Under the pieces are notes generated by a model, which saw only the letters and a list, made by a program, of their open reading frames with translations, was not told the origin of the DNA and ran no database searches. A DNA stretch of 64,000 nucleotides from Trifolium pratense (Eukaryota > Streptophyta > Magnoliopsida > Fabales > Fabaceae), in contig NC_060063.1 of assembly GCF_020283565.1 (NCBI RefSeq), positions 24,296,777 to 24,360,776 on the forward strand. Direction: 5' to 3'. The position numbers and the translations under genes are program-made. Each line of letters opens with the position of its first letter. The first letter of the stretch is position 1. Shown here piece after piece: positions 21,622 through 34,380 of the stretch.

Positions 21622-22498
21622 CTAAAATAATATTTTAGGAAAAAAAGGAAACAAGAACATCTCAATTAGATAAAAACCTTAACTAGATAAGAAAGCAGTA
21701 AAATGCTCCCCTGAAGCAAAGCTGACCAAGCCTTTTTAAATCATCTGGTATAACATATAACTATTTTATCAGTGTATTACTGCTGTGAAGGAAATCAGAA
21801 AATCTATGCTACTGTCAGTTTCCCTCCTAAGACAAACTGTGATAATCACCTAATAGCTAAATGTAGTATATATCACAGAATCATCTAAGTCTAACTACAA
21901 GTGACGGCTTTAAGACTAAGAATATTACCTACACAATATTAATTTAGGGGTAGATTTGAAGAATTCTCTCCCCCCTAATTCCCATCGTTAATGGAATTTC
22001 CGCCGTAAAACCCTCTAAACCATACTGAAGTCACAATTCAACTTTATATCTTGATGTTTTCCTATTATTAGTGTTTAATTGTATAGAATTTTCTATTATT
22101 ATTGTTTAATTGTATAAAATTAAGTTTAATGATTGTGAACTTATCTCTAAAATCTAGATCCTAGTTGCTATTTTTTTTTTGTAATTTATAATATTCACAA
22201 TTAGGTTCTGACTTCTCAGTTTAAAACTGTAAAACTGGTACACTGGAACTGAAATTCCAGTTCAGTTTGGTTCAAAGCTGCACGAAAAACAGTTCGGTTG
22301 GGTTTGACAAACTGGTTTACCAGTTCAGTTGGGTTCAATTGGAGTTTCTCACATAAACTGAACTATGCCCACCCCTACATGTGAGCAAGTGGTGTTGGAC
22401 AGTCCCATAAACGCAATAAATATTGCCCGTGCCTTGGCGCTGCGCCCCCAAAGCGTTTGTCTTTTCTAGCGTAGCATTAGGCAATGTAACCAATATTT
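21622..22498. repeat. Interior of CACTA-1 between LON2 fragment and Copia-2
   Basis: AT-rich sequence. At 22215-22380 many short cagttcggtt / aaactggt words end in aactatgcccacccctac, a style common in small hAT-like hairpin repeats of plants. The following 22381-22498, with its ggcgctgcgcccccaaagcg core, looks like another repeat end that was split by Copia-2. Confidence 0.35.
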
Positions 22499-23800
22499 TG
22501 TTGGTGTAAGCCCTAGAGGCCAATTATTTATAATTGCATGATACTTGTATTGGATAATTTAATTATTAAATAAAGACTTTTCTTTATTATGTTTATGTGT
22601 TAAATAATAATAGAGTCCCTAGAATAGTAAGTTCATTGAATGGAACGTTAAGTGTGACTTAATCGTGAGAATCCATTACACATGAGAACACTATTCTTAA
22701 AACATTCGTAGTCGAGCTTTAATGTGAATTGGGATAACATCAAAGCATAGAGACTATATTATGTTGGTAGACTGATGATCACGTCTCACGGATCATAGAT
22801 AAAGAGTTATCAAGTCTTCACATAGATATAAATATTAAGAGTAATATTTATATCGGATTGACCCACCATGAGAATACTACATAGTATGTTATGAAATGTC
22901 ATAAGATATTCTCATAGTGATAAGTGGTGTATTGCACCCTTCGACCTGAAACCACTATGTTCCCTAGATGTAGGAGTGTAGTACTTTGTCGCCATTCAAA
23001 GTTATCCGTAACAGGATGACTATAAAGTTGGTTGATGGGTATTCCACGAATCATGCTAAGGGACATGAGTGACCTAGATGGAATTTACCCCTCCTACATA
23101 ACAGGAGATATGTCTATGGGCCCAATATTGAACTTAACAAGGGTGACGTACTATGCCTTGTGTTCAATATAGACATAAGGGTAAAAGGGTAATTATACAC
23201 AAGATATTTATCACGGAAAGGTTTGTCAGATCACGTGACATTCTTGTGACTTGGGTAGCAGTGATGTGTTGCTAGATACCGCTCACTGTTTATAATATTG
23301 AGATTAATATTATTGCCAACGTCATAGGAACCTATAGGGTCACACACATAAGGACAGTTAATGACGGGAGAAATAAGTATGACTTATTAGTGGGGTGCGA
23401 TTAGTAACAGTAGGTTATTGGGCTTGCGAAGTCCAATAACCGCTTTGGCCTGAAGACAACATAAGAAGCTCTAAAAATAGGGCCTTATGCAATTCAGTCT
23501 GGTGTTACACATATAATCCGAATTTTAGAGAAACCCTGAAATTCTCTAAAACCCTAACCGCACTAAATCTCCCTCTACCGTCGTCTCGCAGCTAGAACTA
23601 AGAGGTGAACGGAAACTGTTCGTGTGGACCGGCTAGAGGTGCTGCGATCGTGCGGTGCTTGTGATCAATTCAGAATCGAGGAATTTTTCTTCAAAGGTAA
23701 TAACCGAAACCCTGATCATGTCCATTCGCAAGGATCCATCGAAGGAAAATTTTAATTTCCGCTGCGTTTTACACTCTGTTTTAAACACGATTTTCCTTCA
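22499..23800 (+). repeat. Copia-2 5' LTR
   Basis: 1302 bp, TG...CA. Compared with the 3' LTR, the TATA region reads ctctaaaaatagggcc (about 23469-23484) where the 3' LTR has ctctataaatagagcc, so the promoter box of the 5' copy is damaged. Confidence 0.95.
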
Positions 23801-25274
23801 GTGGTATCAGAGCCACTTGTGAAACCATGAATCGGTTTTGTTGTTATTTACAGTTTTATTAATATGATCAGAATCGGTATTAATAATTATAATAACAAAG
23901 ATTAATAAAATTTGAATGATCAATCTTAACATATATGTGATTTATGGTATAATTCTGATACGACATCAGTGTATGTGATATACTGATAGTATCATTCGTT
24001 GAAAGTTTTAAGTGATTGTCGTGAGCATGGATGATTGTGAGCGTGAGCTTCGGAACCGATAACTGGTGAAGCATCATATATCCAATCGTCTGTGATGAAC
24101 AAATTCCTGAAACGTTTTGATGAATGGTCGTTGTATTAGGGTTTATAACAATACAAGTGTTGTGTTGTTATATAAACAGAACATATTGTTCATTGAAAGT
24201 TTTAAGTGATTGTCGTGAGCATGGATGATTGTGAGCGTGAGCTTCGGAACCGATAACTGGTGAAGCATCATATATCCAATCGTCTATGATGAACAAAATT
24301 CTGAAACGTTTAGATGAATGATTACTGTATTATTTTAACAATACAAGGGTTGTATTGTTATACAAACAGAGTACGGCTAGGGTTTATATCTGAAGCATCA
24401 AGTGTTGGTGTGATTAGGATTCACTGATGAAGTGTTCATCGAAATTTAGCTTAAGGTGATCAATCATGGTATTTTATTAATTGGACTAATTTAATAATAA
24501 TAATAAATTATGTGTTTATTGTTATTAAAGTTGCATGATGAATGGTTATGGCCTTAGTTCTTCTTTTCGTTTTATTTGGGATTTTAAATACGGCCTGCGT
24601 GTCGTGCCTCTCTTATATTCTCTTGATGTAATTTCTCTTCTCATCTCACTCCCTCGTATGAACACGAGTTTCTTGTAGTGATGTAATATAAGATTAGCAA
24701 ATAGGACAGGAAGGACAACAATGAAGATCTATCTTGGAGAAGTATAGGTCGTTCTTAGATATAGCATAGGTTCTCTCATTGGCTTGAGGGAACAATCGCG
24801 CTAGGGGCCATAACCATGTCACTTTATTATATTATGTATGTTGATGCATGTTATGTATGGAGTGACGTCATTGTATGTAAGCCGTGGTAAGGTGAGATCA
24901 AACTAATTATAAAAGCCCTCAAAGGAATTAATATTAAGTTTTATCGCTTTCCAACGAATAGCGCCCTTCAAGATCAATATCGATCAATGTAGGTTTTGCC
25001 AACGCGAAGTGCATTGTCAATATTGATAAGTTGCGGTGAGGTAATTTGTTTATCCGATCGTTATTTAATGGGTCTAACTTAACTAAAGAAAATATAATAA
25101 GATTATATGACTTTAGAAGCAAGCATTGGGTTATTCCATGTGATGGATTAGAATAAGCGTTATTCACCCAATAGAAAGGATATGAGAGTTGTATGAGATA
25201 CAATTGGAAAGGAGTTTCCTACCTAAATAACTAAATTTTGTGTAATCAGCCAAACGCTGACTTAAAACGAAGTG
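23801..25274 (+). other. Copia-2 5' untranslated interior, first part
   Basis: Begins with the primer-binding site. It contains a duplicated block of about 110 bp, including gtgattgtcgtgagcatgg, gtgagcttcggaaccgataac and the run to ccaatcgtct, at about 23996-24110 and 24190-24302; the units are about 195 bp apart. No coding sense. It ends at the Gypsy target duplication aagtg (25270-25274). Confidence 0.8.
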
Positions 25275-27480
25275 TGTAACGACCCATTTTTCGTATTCAT
25301 ATATTTTATTAAATGTTATTTTATTTATTAATTGGCTTTTATTATTTTAGTGAGCGACGAATAATTATTTAGCCGATCGTAAGTTATTAGGCGCGAGAAC
25401 CTTGTTTTGGGCTTAAAGGGGCGTGAGAGGCCATATGGGCCTAAGCCAATTGGGCTTGGTCCATGACTTTAGGGAATGGTATAAGTAGCAATATCAACTT
25501 TGAATAGTATCATAATTTCATTTCCTTGAGTTTTGAGTGAGTAGAGCAAGAGCAAAACCATAGAGCTAAGCTAGGGTTTGATCAAGAGAGAAAGCTTGAG
25601 CAAGAGAAGGCTTGGATCATCATCTTTGCTTAAGGTAAGAGATTAGAATTCATGATTCTTGAGTGACAAGGAGGGGGGAGATTGTCTATGTCTCCGTTCC
25701 CGAACTCTCCCACTCAATTTCTTTTAGACCTTTGATTAAGATTTTGTATGTGAGTGTGATGTTCTTCATCATCACTTTGTATGTGTTAATCACTAACTTG
25801 ATTCCATGATAAATATGTATCTGTTTGGATCATTTTTGAAAAGTTTATGAAAGTTACTTAAAACCCAAGAAATTGACATGATTTTGGTCATTTGAGGTAT
25901 TTGGATGTTTGGAAGGGATGATTAATGTTCCTTGATACCATATATGTTTGGAATGGCTGTTTATATGAATTTATAACATGTTTGGATGCATTTTTGAGTT
26001 GATTTGAGGTTAAACCGCCTTAGATAGCTCAAGAACAGATATTTTCTTTCTGGTGTAGTTCGCTTAGCGAACAGTAGCTCGCTACAGCGAATAAGCTCGC
26101 TACAAGCTCGCTACCTGTTCGCCATGTACCTGTAATCCTCTGATGTAGTTCGCTACAGCGAATTGAGCTTCGCTTAGCGAATGAGTTCGCTACCTGTTCG
26201 CTATGGATTCGCTTAGCGAACAGTACTGAACCTGCAACTTTTGTTAATGTTTGTAAGTGTATTCAGGCACTTGTAACATGGTTTAAGGGTATCCTTACAT
26301 GATTGTTGATACATGTTGATACTGTTAATGCTTATTGTTAATCGTTATATGATTGATAAACGTATATGCAATAAGATTGTAGCTTAATGTGAGCAATGTT
26401 ATGTTTTGGCATTAATTTGCAATGTTAACTGAATGTGTTAGGATTGTGTTCCCGCGTTCATAAAAGAGTAGCTTCGAGCTAGAGAAATATCATATTGATG
26501 ATATGTGTAAACATACATGCATTCATGTATATATATGTTGAATTGGAAACTAGGGTTCCAATAGATTTAAATGGATTTTTGAGTCCATAAGGAAGCCGAG
26601 GATCGGATTAGATGAATCCATAAGGTCTAGAGCTGCTATCCAGCAGGATATAAAACTGTTTAACTTATCCATGAGGGATATGAAGGTTTGGTAAGTTCCG
26701 AACAATCCGGCAAGATGTAAAACTGTTTAACTTATCCATGAGGGGTAAAAGGCAATTGGTACCACATGCATTAGTCGTGTCTAGGGATGACATGACATAG
26801 AATGATTGGCATTAGATACATTAGGGTAAATGCGCATATATTTGATAAATGGTATGTGACATTATCTGGTTGAACTGTGCTAAACTTTATTAATTGATAA
26901 CTGTTTGGTGCGATGTTTTGACGTGAGTTAGAATATGTATGATGTAGTTCGAAAGTGTAAGACCTTTCTTATACTCGTATGATATGCGGTTATGTTTTCT
27001 AACTCTCTGCTTTGTGTTATTTGCTGGACCTTTGGGGGTTCAGATATTCAGGCTGAGGACGGTGCCGACGTTTAGACTGCGGTTTTAGCGTGGTGTTGAA
27101 GTACCTTTTGGTGAGGAGACTTAGAATAGATTACTCCTCTTAGTACTAGCTTTTGACTAGAGTTTGTAAATAGTAAATGCTCTGGTAATGTAACATCGAG
27201 TAGGGGTTTACGCTTGGATTTCATCGTATATCGGTGTTACCTTTTGATATGCTAGTTTTTGTATAAGTGACATCCTTAGGGATGAATATGGCTTATGTAC
27301 ATATATATGTATATATATGCATGCTTGATGTGATTGATCCGCTGTTGCTTTTCATGTTAAATTTCATGACGCTCTGTGTGTATGCTTGTGTTTTAATTAC
27401 CGCGTGGCACTCGGCCTTTACACTTGTTGAAAAGTTTTTAAAATTACGTTTTTAAGGGTAGTATGGGTTAGGGTGTTACA
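25275..27480 (+). repeat. Gypsy-1 5' LTR (2206 bp)
   Basis: Starts tgtaacgaccc and ends gggtgttaca. It has a TATA-like ggtataagtag at about 25478-25488. An island at 26058-26225 contains three copies of the 13-bp palindrome ttcgcttagcgaa and several gctacagcga / tcgctac words. A short open frame at 27267-27455 is repeated identically in the other LTR and is not a gene. Confidence 0.95.
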
Positions 27481-27603
27481 ATAGTGGTATCAGAGCAGGT
27501 CGGTTCGTGTGAACCAATTAGGACTTTTCTTTTCCCCGTATGAGCATGTGTAGGGAACACTGTTAGTACTTTCTAACGTCTAGTTGTGATTCGTTCAGGA
27601 ATC

Positions 27604-28593
27604 ATGGCTGCTGCGAGAACGAATGCTCAGATTGCGGAGGCTTTGGCCGCACTCACCAACATAGTGGTTAGAGATCATCAACCTGGAAGAGAGGTAGAGA
27701 TGAGGTTGGAAAGGTTCATGAAGCAGAAACCGCCAACATTTACCGGAGGTTACAACCCGGATGGAGCTCACAAGTGGCTGGAGGAACTTGAAATAATTTT
27801 TGAAGCAATGGATTGTTCCGAGGAAGGGAAGACAACCCTTGGAACATATGTGTTGCGCGAGGAAGCGAATGTGTGGTGGAAGAACGCCAAGTTGAGGCTA
27901 GGACCCGGTGGTATGGCTATACCATGGGCAATGTTTAAAAGAGAATTTCTGGTTAAGTATTTTCCTGTGGATGTGAAGAACAAGAAGGTGGTGGAATTCA
28001 TGGAGTTGAAACAGGGGAATATGACGGTGGCTGACTATGCCGTCAAGTTTGAGACTTTGTGTGCGTTTAGCCCGCATTACAACACTATGGAAGCGGAGAA
28101 CGACAAGTGTGTGAAGTTTGAAAGTGGTCTACGTCCAGACATCAAGCATATGATTGGATTTTCGCAGATAAGGGATTTTGCGACCCTTGTGAACAAGAGT
28201 AGGATTTGTGATGAAGATGGTAGGGCAAAGGTGAACTACTACAAAGCTGTGAATGACCGAAAAGGGAAAGGGCAAGAGCGCGGGAAACCTTATGACAACC
28301 GCGGTAAGGGGAATACAAGTGGAAGTAGGAAACCGAATAATGGAAACTGTTACAAATGTGGAGAGCGGGGTCATATGTCGTATGATTGCCCGAAGAAATT
28401 GGACAAGTGTTTGAATTGTGGGAAGTTAGGCCACAAAACTGAAGTGTGTAGGACAAGAGTGTTTTGTTTCAACTGTGGTGAGGAGGGCCACAAGAGTATA
28501 ATCTGCAAGAAGCCCAAGAAGGTGGTGGGCAAGGTGTTTGCTTTGAGTGGAGAGGATGCTAGCCTTGAGGACAATCTCATTAGAGGATGCTAG
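27604..28593 (+). CDS. Gypsy-1 gag
   Basis: 329 codons from the first ATG ([19 protein letters not shown]). It carries a capsid-type retrotransposon gag domain ([64 protein letters not shown]), a basic linker, then three CCHC zinc knuckles: [28 protein letters not shown] and [14 protein letters not shown]. Its end (NLIRGC) lies in the second copy of a 31-bp tandem duplication. In the likely ancestral form the frame would run on into protease. An in-frame valine codon upstream could add six residues, but the ATG is more plausible. Confidence 0.9.
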   Translation: MAAARTNAQIAEALAALTNIVVRDHQPGREVEMRLERFMKQKPPTFTGGYNPDGAHKWLEELEIIFEAMDCSEEGKTTLGTYVLREEANVWWKNAKLRLGPGGMAIPWAMFKREFLVKYFPVDVKNKKVVEFMELKQGNMTVADYAVKFETLCAFSPHYNTMEAENDKCVKFESGLRPDIKHMIGFSQIRDFATLVNKSRICDEDGRAKVNYYKAVNDRKGKGQERGKPYDNRGKGNTSGSRKPNNGNCYKCGERGHMSYDCPKKLDKCLNCGKLGHKTEVCRTRVFCFNCGEEGHKSIICKKPKKVVGKVFALSGEDASLEDNLIRGC

Positions 28594-31500
28594 CCTTGAG
28601 GACAATCTCATTAGAGGTACGTGTTTCATCTATAACACTCCTTTAATTGCGATTATAGATACGGGAGCGACACATTCTTTTATTTCTTTGGATTGTGCGA
28701 AGCGTCTTAGTATTCCAGTAACGGATATGATGGGTAGGATGGAAATAGAAACTCCTGCTAATGGTTCAGTGATTACCCGACAAGTATGTCGTAACTGCCC
28801 AGTAACCATTTTTGATAGGCACTTTGGTATGGATTTAGTATGTATTCCACTTAGTGGTGTGGATGTGATTTTTGGTATGAATTGGTTAATCTTCAACCGA
28901 ATTCATATCAACTGTCGTGAGAAGGCCGTTGTTTTTCCGAAGCCGGAGGAGAACTTGCATTTGATGAGCGGGAAGGAAGTATCGGAAGCGTTGAAAGAAC
29001 ATGCCGAGATGTTCATGATGTTTGCATCATTGAAACTCGAAGGAGGAGTTAAGATAGAAGAGTTACCGATCGTTTGTGAATTCCCAGATGTGTTTCCGGA
29101 TGACATATCTGACGTGCCTCCAAAGCGAGAGGTAGAGTTTTCTATCGACCTAGTACCTGGGACTAGTCCGATATCGATGGCGCCGTATCGAATGTCAGCG
29201 TCAGAGTTGAATGAGTTGAAGAAGCAACTTGAAGAGCTGCTTGAGAAGAGGTTTGTTCGACCGAGTGTTTCGCCATGGGGAGCGCCGGTACTGCTTGTGA
29301 AGAAGAAAGATGGAAGCATGAGATTATGTATAGACTATCGTCAGTTGAACAAAGTGACGATCAAGAATAAATATCCACTTCCGAGGATAGATGATTTGAT
29401 GGATCAACTAGTTGGAGCTTGCGTGTTTAGTAAGATCGATTTGAGATCTGGATACCATCAGATTAGAGTGAAGACGGAAGACATACCTAAGACTGCATTT
29501 AGGACGAGGTATGGGCACTACGAGTATTCAGTTATGCCGTTTGGTGTGACCAATGCACCCGGAGTTTTCATGGAGTATATGAACCGAATTTTCCATTCAT
29601 TTTTGGATAGATTCGTGGTGGTGTTCATCGACGACATTTTGATTTACTCAAAATCCGAGGAAGAGCACGAAGAGCACTTGAGGATTGTTTTACAAGTCTT
29701 GAAGGAGAAGAAGTTGTATGCCAAGTTGTCAAAGTGTGAATTTTGGATGAAAGAGGTGAGTTTCTTAGGGCATATAATTTCAAGTGGAGGAATCGCGGTA
29801 GATCCTGCGAAGGTTGACGCTGTGTCACAGTGGGGAACGCCGGAATCTGTTTCAGAGATTAGAAGTTTCCTTGGTTTAGCCGGTTATTATAGAAGATTCA
29901 TCGAAGGTTTTTCGAAGTTGGCTTTACCGTTAACCAAGTTGACGAGGAAAGATCAAGCGTTTGTTTGGGATGGTATTTGTGAGAAGAGTTTCCAAGAGCT
30001 CAAGAGAAGATTGACTACTGCACCCGTGTTGATTTTACCTGATGCCAAAGAGTCGTTCGTCGTGTATTGCGATGCTTCGAAGTTAGGACTTGGTGGAGTG
30101 CTTATGCAAGGGGGTAATGTGGTAGCATATGCTTCAAGGCAACTGAAGTTTCACGAGAGGAACTATCCGACGCATGATTTGGAGTTAGCCGCAGTGGTGT
30201 TTTCTTTGAAAGTATGGAGACACTACTTGTATGGATCGAGGTTTGAAGTGTTTAGTGATCACAAGAATCTGAAGTACTTATTCGACCAGAAGGAGTTGAA
30301 TATGAGGCAACGAAGATGGCTCGAATTCTTAAAGGACTACGACTTTGGATTGAGTTATCACCCTGGAAAAGCCAATGTGGTGGCCGATGCATTAAGTAGG
30401 AAAACTTTGCATATGTCATCATTGATGGTGAAAGAGTTAGAGTTGATTGAGGAATTCCGAGACTTGAGTCTTGTGTGTGAGGTTACTTCTTCAAGTGTGA
30501 AGCTTGGAATGTTAAGATTGACGAATCCTTTTCTGGAAGATATTAAAGAACGTCAGAAATCGGATAAGAAATTGATGGAGAAGATGGTACTCATCAATGA
30601 AGGTAAAGAGACCAATATCAAGATTGACGAAAGTGGAGTCATGAGATTTCATGGAAGAGTTTGTGTACCGGATGTACCCGAATTGAAGAGAATGATCATG
30701 GAAGAAGGTCACAGAAGTGGTTTGAGTATTCATCCTGGAGTAACCAAGATGTATCAGGATTTGAGGAAGTTATTTTGGTGGCCGGGAATGAAGAGGCAAA
30801 TTTCTGAATTTGTTTATTCCTGCTTAACTTGTCAGAAATCGAAGATTGAACATCAGAAGCCGTTTGGTTTGTTACAACCAATGTTTATACCCGAATGGAA
30901 ATGGGATAGCATTGCAATGGATTTTGTGGGAGGTTTACCGAAGACCAAGAAAGGTAACGAGGTGATTTGGGTAGTGGTAGATCGTCTGACGAAGTGTGCT
31001 CACTTCATTGCTATCAGGAAAGGTACCTTGGTGCCTAAGTTGGCCGAGATTTATGTGGAGCAGATTGTGAAGCTACATGGTATTCCAACAAGTATTATTT
31101 CGGATAGAGATCCGAGATTTACTTCCAGATTTTGGGAAAGCTTGCAAGAAGCTTTAGGAACGAAGTTGAGGTTGAGTTCAGCGTATCATCCTCAGACAGA
31201 TGGTCAATCGGAGAGGACGATACAATCCTTAGAGGATTTGTTGAGAGCTTGTGTTTTGGAGCAAAACGTGAATTGGGATTCTTGTTTGCCGTTGGTAGAG
31301 TTTACATACAACAACAGTTACCATTCTAGTATCGGAATGGCACCGTTTGAGGCTTTGTATGGGAGAAGGTGTAGGACACCTCTGTGTTGGTATGAAACTG
31401 GAGAAGGTGCAATTCTTGGACCAGAGATTGTGCAAGAAACAACAGAGAAGATTCGGATGATTCGTGAGAAGATGAAAGCGTCTCAGAGTCGACAGAAGAG

Positions 31501-31999
31501 TTATCATGATAAGAGGAGGAAGGACATTGAATTCCAAGAGGGGGATCATGTATTCCTACGAGTTACATCGACTACTGGAGTAGGACGTGCGTTGAAGTCA
31601 AGGAAGTTGACATCGAGGTTTATTGGGCCGTTTGAGATTTTGAAGCGAGTTAGGAAAGTTGCATATAGGATTGCATTACCGCCATCATTGGCGAATTTGC
31701 ACGATGTTTTCCATGTATCACAGTTGCGCAAGTATGTGTCTGATCCGACACACGTGATTGAATCGGACGATGTTCAAGTGAGGGATGACTTGACCATCGA
31801 GACTGTGCCTTTGAGAATCGAAGGAAGAGAAGTGAAGAGGTTGAGAAACAAAGAGATTGCATCCGTGAAAGTCGTGTGGGGAGGACCGGCTGGTGAGAAT
31901 GCAACGTGGGAGCTGGAAAGCAAGATGAGAGATTCTTATCCCGATCTGTTTCTAGGTAATTTCGAGGGCGAAATTCTTTTAAGGGGGGTAGGATTGTAA
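28547..31999 (+). CDS. Gypsy-1 pol with C-terminal chromodomain region
   Basis: 1150 codons, open from within the duplication. Protease site [11 protein letters not shown] is near residue 37. RT includes [20 protein letters not shown] and [12 protein letters not shown], with the catalytic box [11 protein letters not shown]. RNase H has [15 protein letters not shown] and [20 protein letters not shown]. Integrase has the His/Cys zinc site ([11 protein letters not shown] ... CLTCQKSK), Asp in AMDFVGGLP, Asp in ISDRDPRF and Glu in QTDGQSERT. The C-terminus ([20 protein letters not shown]) matches a chromodomain-like tail. The stop codon TAA is made from the first bases of the 3' LTR. The protein looks catalytically complete but is out of frame with gag. 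Confidence 0.92.
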   Translation: MERMLALRTISLEDASLEDNLIRGTCFIYNTPLIAIIDTGATHSFISLDCAKRLSIPVTDMMGRMEIETPANGSVITRQVCRNCPVTIFDRHFGMDLVCIPLSGVDVIFGMNWLIFNRIHINCREKAVVFPKPEENLHLMSGKEVSEALKEHAEMFMMFASLKLEGGVKIEELPIVCEFPDVFPDDISDVPPKREVEFSIDLVPGTSPISMAPYRMSASELNELKKQLEELLEKRFVRPSVSPWGAPVLLVKKKDGSMRLCIDYRQLNKVTIKNKYPLPRIDDLMDQLVGACVFSKIDLRSGYHQIRVKTEDIPKTAFRTRYGHYEYSVMPFGVTNAPGVFMEYMNRIFHSFLDRFVVVFIDDILIYSKSEEEHEEHLRIVLQVLKEKKLYAKLSKCEFWMKEVSFLGHIISSGGIAVDPAKVDAVSQWGTPESVSEIRSFLGLAGYYRRFIEGFSKLALPLTKLTRKDQAFVWDGICEKSFQELKRRLTTAPVLILPDAKESFVVYCDASKLGLGGVLMQGGNVVAYASRQLKFHERNYPTHDLELAAVVFSLKVWRHYLYGSRFEVFSDHKNLKYLFDQKELNMRQRRWLEFLKDYDFGLSYHPGKANVVADALSRKTLHMSSLMVKELELIEEFRDLSLVCEVTSSSVKLGMLRLTNPFLEDIKERQKSDKKLMEKMVLINEGKETNIKIDESGVMRFHGRVCVPDVPELKRMIMEEGHRSGLSIHPGVTKMYQDLRKLFWWPGMKRQISEFVYSCLTCQKSKIEHQKPFGLLQPMFIPEWKWDSIAMDFVGGLPKTKKGNEVIWVVVDRLTKCAHFIAIRKGTLVPKLAEIYVEQIVKLHGIPTSIISDRDPRFTSRFWESLQEALGTKLRLSSAYHPQTDGQSERTIQSLEDLLRACVLEQNVNWDSCLPLVEFTYNNSYHSSIGMAPFEALYGRRCRTPLCWYETGEGAILGPEIVQETTEKIRMIREKMKASQSRQKSYHDKRRKDIEFQEGDHVFLRVTSTTGVGRALKSRKLTSRFIGPFEILKRVRKVAYRIALPPSLANLHDVFHVSQLRKYVSDPTHVIESDDVQVRDDLTIETVPLRIEGREVKRLRNKEIASVKVVWGGPAGENATWELESKMRDSYPDLFLGNFEGEILLRGVGL
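28552..28613 (+). repeat. 31-bp perfect tandem duplication at gag-pol junction
   Basis: Unit gaggatgctagccttgagga plus eleven more bases occurs at 28552-28582 and again at 28583-28613 without a difference. Because 31 is not a multiple of three, it shifts the frame and separates gag from pol. Confidence 0.95.
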
Positions 32000-34200
32000 C
32001 GACCCATTTTTCGTATTCGTATATTTTATTAAATGTTATTTTATTTATTAATTGGCTTTTATTATTTTAGTGAGCGACGAATAATTATTTAGCCGATCGT
32101 AAGTTATTAGGCGCGAGAACCTTGTTTTGGGCTTAAAGGGGCGTGAGAGGCCATATGGGCCTAAGCCAATTGGGCTTGGTCCATGACTTTAGGGAATGGT
32201 ATAAGTAGCAATATCAACTTTGAATAGTATCATAATTTCATTTCCTTGAGTTTTGAGTGAGTAGAGCAAGAGCAAAACCATAGAGCTAAGCTAGGGTTTG
32301 ATCAAGAGAGAAAGCTTGAGCAAGAGAAGGCTTGGATCATCATCTTTGCTTAAGGTAAGAGATTAGAATTCATGATTCTTGAGTGACAAGGAGGGGGGAG
32401 ATTGTCTATGTCTCCGTTCCCGAACTCTCCCACTCAATTTCTTTTAGACCTTTGATTAAGATTTTGTATGTGAGTGTGATGTTCTTCATCATCACTTTGT
32501 ATGTGTTAATCACTAACTTGATTCCATGATAAATATGTATATGTTTGGATCATTTTTGAAAAGTTTATGAAAGTTACTTAAAACCCAAGAAATTGACATG
32601 ATTTTGGTCATTTGAGGTATTTGGATGTTTGGAAGGGATGATTAATGTTCCTTGATACCATATATGTTTGGAATGGCTGTTTATATGAATTTATAACATG
32701 TTTGGATGCATTTTTGAGTTGATTTGAGGTTAAACCGCCTTAGATAGCTCAAGAACAGATATTTTCTTTCTGGTGTAGTTCGCTTAGCGAACAGTAGCTC
32801 GCTACAGCGAATAAGCTCGCTACAAGCTCGCTACCTGTTCGCCATGTACCTGTAATCCTCTGATGTAGTTCGCTACAGCGAATTGAGCTTCGCTTAGCGA
32901 ATGAGTTCGCTACCTGTTCGCTATGGATTCGCTTAGCGAACAGTACTGAACCTGCAACTTTTGTTAATGTTTGTAAGTGTATTCAGGCACTTGTAACATG
33001 GTTTAAGGGTATCCTTACATGATTGTTGATACATGTTGATACTGTTAATGCTTATTGTTAATCGTTATATGATTGATAAACGTATATGCAATAAGATTGT
33101 AGCTTAATGTGAGCAATGTTATGTTTTGGCATTAATTTGCAATGTTAAGTGAATGTGTTAGGATTGTGTTCCCGCGTTCATAAAAGAGTAGCTTCGAGCT
33201 AGAGAAATATCATATTGATGATATGTGTAAACATACATGCATTCATGTATATATATGTTGAATTGGAAACTAGGGTTCCAATAGATTTAAATGGATTTTT
33301 GAGTCCATAAGGAAGCCGAGGATCGGATTAGATGAATCCATAAGGTCTAGAGCTGCTATCCAGCAGGATATAAAACTGTTTAACTTATCCATGAGGGATA
33401 TGAAGGTTTGGTAAGTTCCGAACAATCCGGCAAGATGTAAAACTGTTTAACTTATCCATGAGGGGTAAAAGGCAATTGGTACCACATGCATTAGTCGTGT
33501 CTAGGGATGACATGACATAGAATGATTGGCATTAGATACATTAGGGTAAATGCGCATATATTTGATAAATGGTATGTGACATTATCTGGTTGAACTGTGC
33601 TAAACTTTATTAATTGATAACTGTTTGGTGCGATGTTTTGACGTGAGTTAGAATATGTATGATGTAGTTCGAAAGTGTAAGACCTTTCTTATACTCGTAT
33701 GATATGCGGTTATGTTTTCTAACTCTCTGCTTTGTGTTATTTGCTGGACCTTTGGGGGTTCAGATATTCAGGCTGAGGACGGTGCCGACGTTTAGACTGC
33801 GGTTTTAGCGTGGTGTTGAAGTACCTTTTGGTGAGGAGACTTAGAATAGATTACTCCTCTTAGTACTAGCTTTTGACTAGAGTTTGTAAATAGTAAATGC
33901 TCTGGTAATGTAACATCGAGTAGGGGTTTACGCTTGGATTTCATCGTATATCGGTGTTACCTTTTGATATGCTAGTTTTTGTATAAGTGACATCCTTAGG
34001 GATGAATATGGCTTATGTACATATATATGTATATATATGCATGCTTGATGTGATTGATCCGCTGTTGCTTTTCATGTTAAATTTCATGACGCTCTGTGTG
34101 TATGCTTGTGTTTTAATTACCGCGTGGCACTCGGCCTTTACACTTGTTGAAAAGTTTTTAAAATTACGTTTTTAAGGGTAGTATGGGTTAGGGTGTTACA
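31995..34200 (+). repeat. Gypsy-1 3' LTR (2206 bp)
   Basis: Near-identical partner of 25275-27480, carrying the same palindrome island at 32778-32945. It is followed by the second copy of aagtg. Confidence 0.95.
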
Positions 34201-34380
34201 AAGTGAAATATGGATCTCATTCTCACTAGAAAATCTTCCAACGGGATTTTCCGAATCAAATATCGAGGGTCATTTGTTTTGAGTAAAATAGTGGGAGCAC
34301 ATGTTTAATTAAAGGCCTAATTAAATGTGTATTAAAATTGTTCAATACTTATATTTTCACTTTTACAATTGTAGATCACC

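Larger units (their letters stand above)
25275..34200 (+). mobile_element. Gypsy-1: young chromodomain Ty3/Gypsy element
   Basis: 8.9-kb element with 2206-bp LTRs (25275-27480, 31995-34200; TGTAAC...TTACA) that differ at three positions found by eye (near 25300, 25821 and 26429). The perfect target duplication is aagtg (25270-25274, 34201-34205). The primer-binding site TGGTATCAGAGC lies at 27485-27496. A purine tract aaggggggtaggat lies just before 31995. Protein order is gag, protease, RT, RNase H, integrase, C-terminal chromodomain-like region, which places it among chromoviruses (Tekay/Del type). The only obvious lesion is a 31-bp tandem duplication between gag and protease. Confidence 0.95.

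Noticed and set aside
27267..27455. 62-codon open frame in Gypsy-1 LTR, repeated at 33987-34175
   Set aside because: Identical in both LTRs because the LTRs are copies; no motif and no start context supporting translation.
27481..27500. TGGTATCAGAGC words as tRNA genes
   Set aside because: They are primer-binding sites next to LTRs; no cloverleaf can be formed from the neighbouring bases.
28129..28629. Minus-strand frames opposite Gypsy-1 gag zinc knuckles
   Set aside because: Antisense shadows of Cys/Gly-rich coding sequence.
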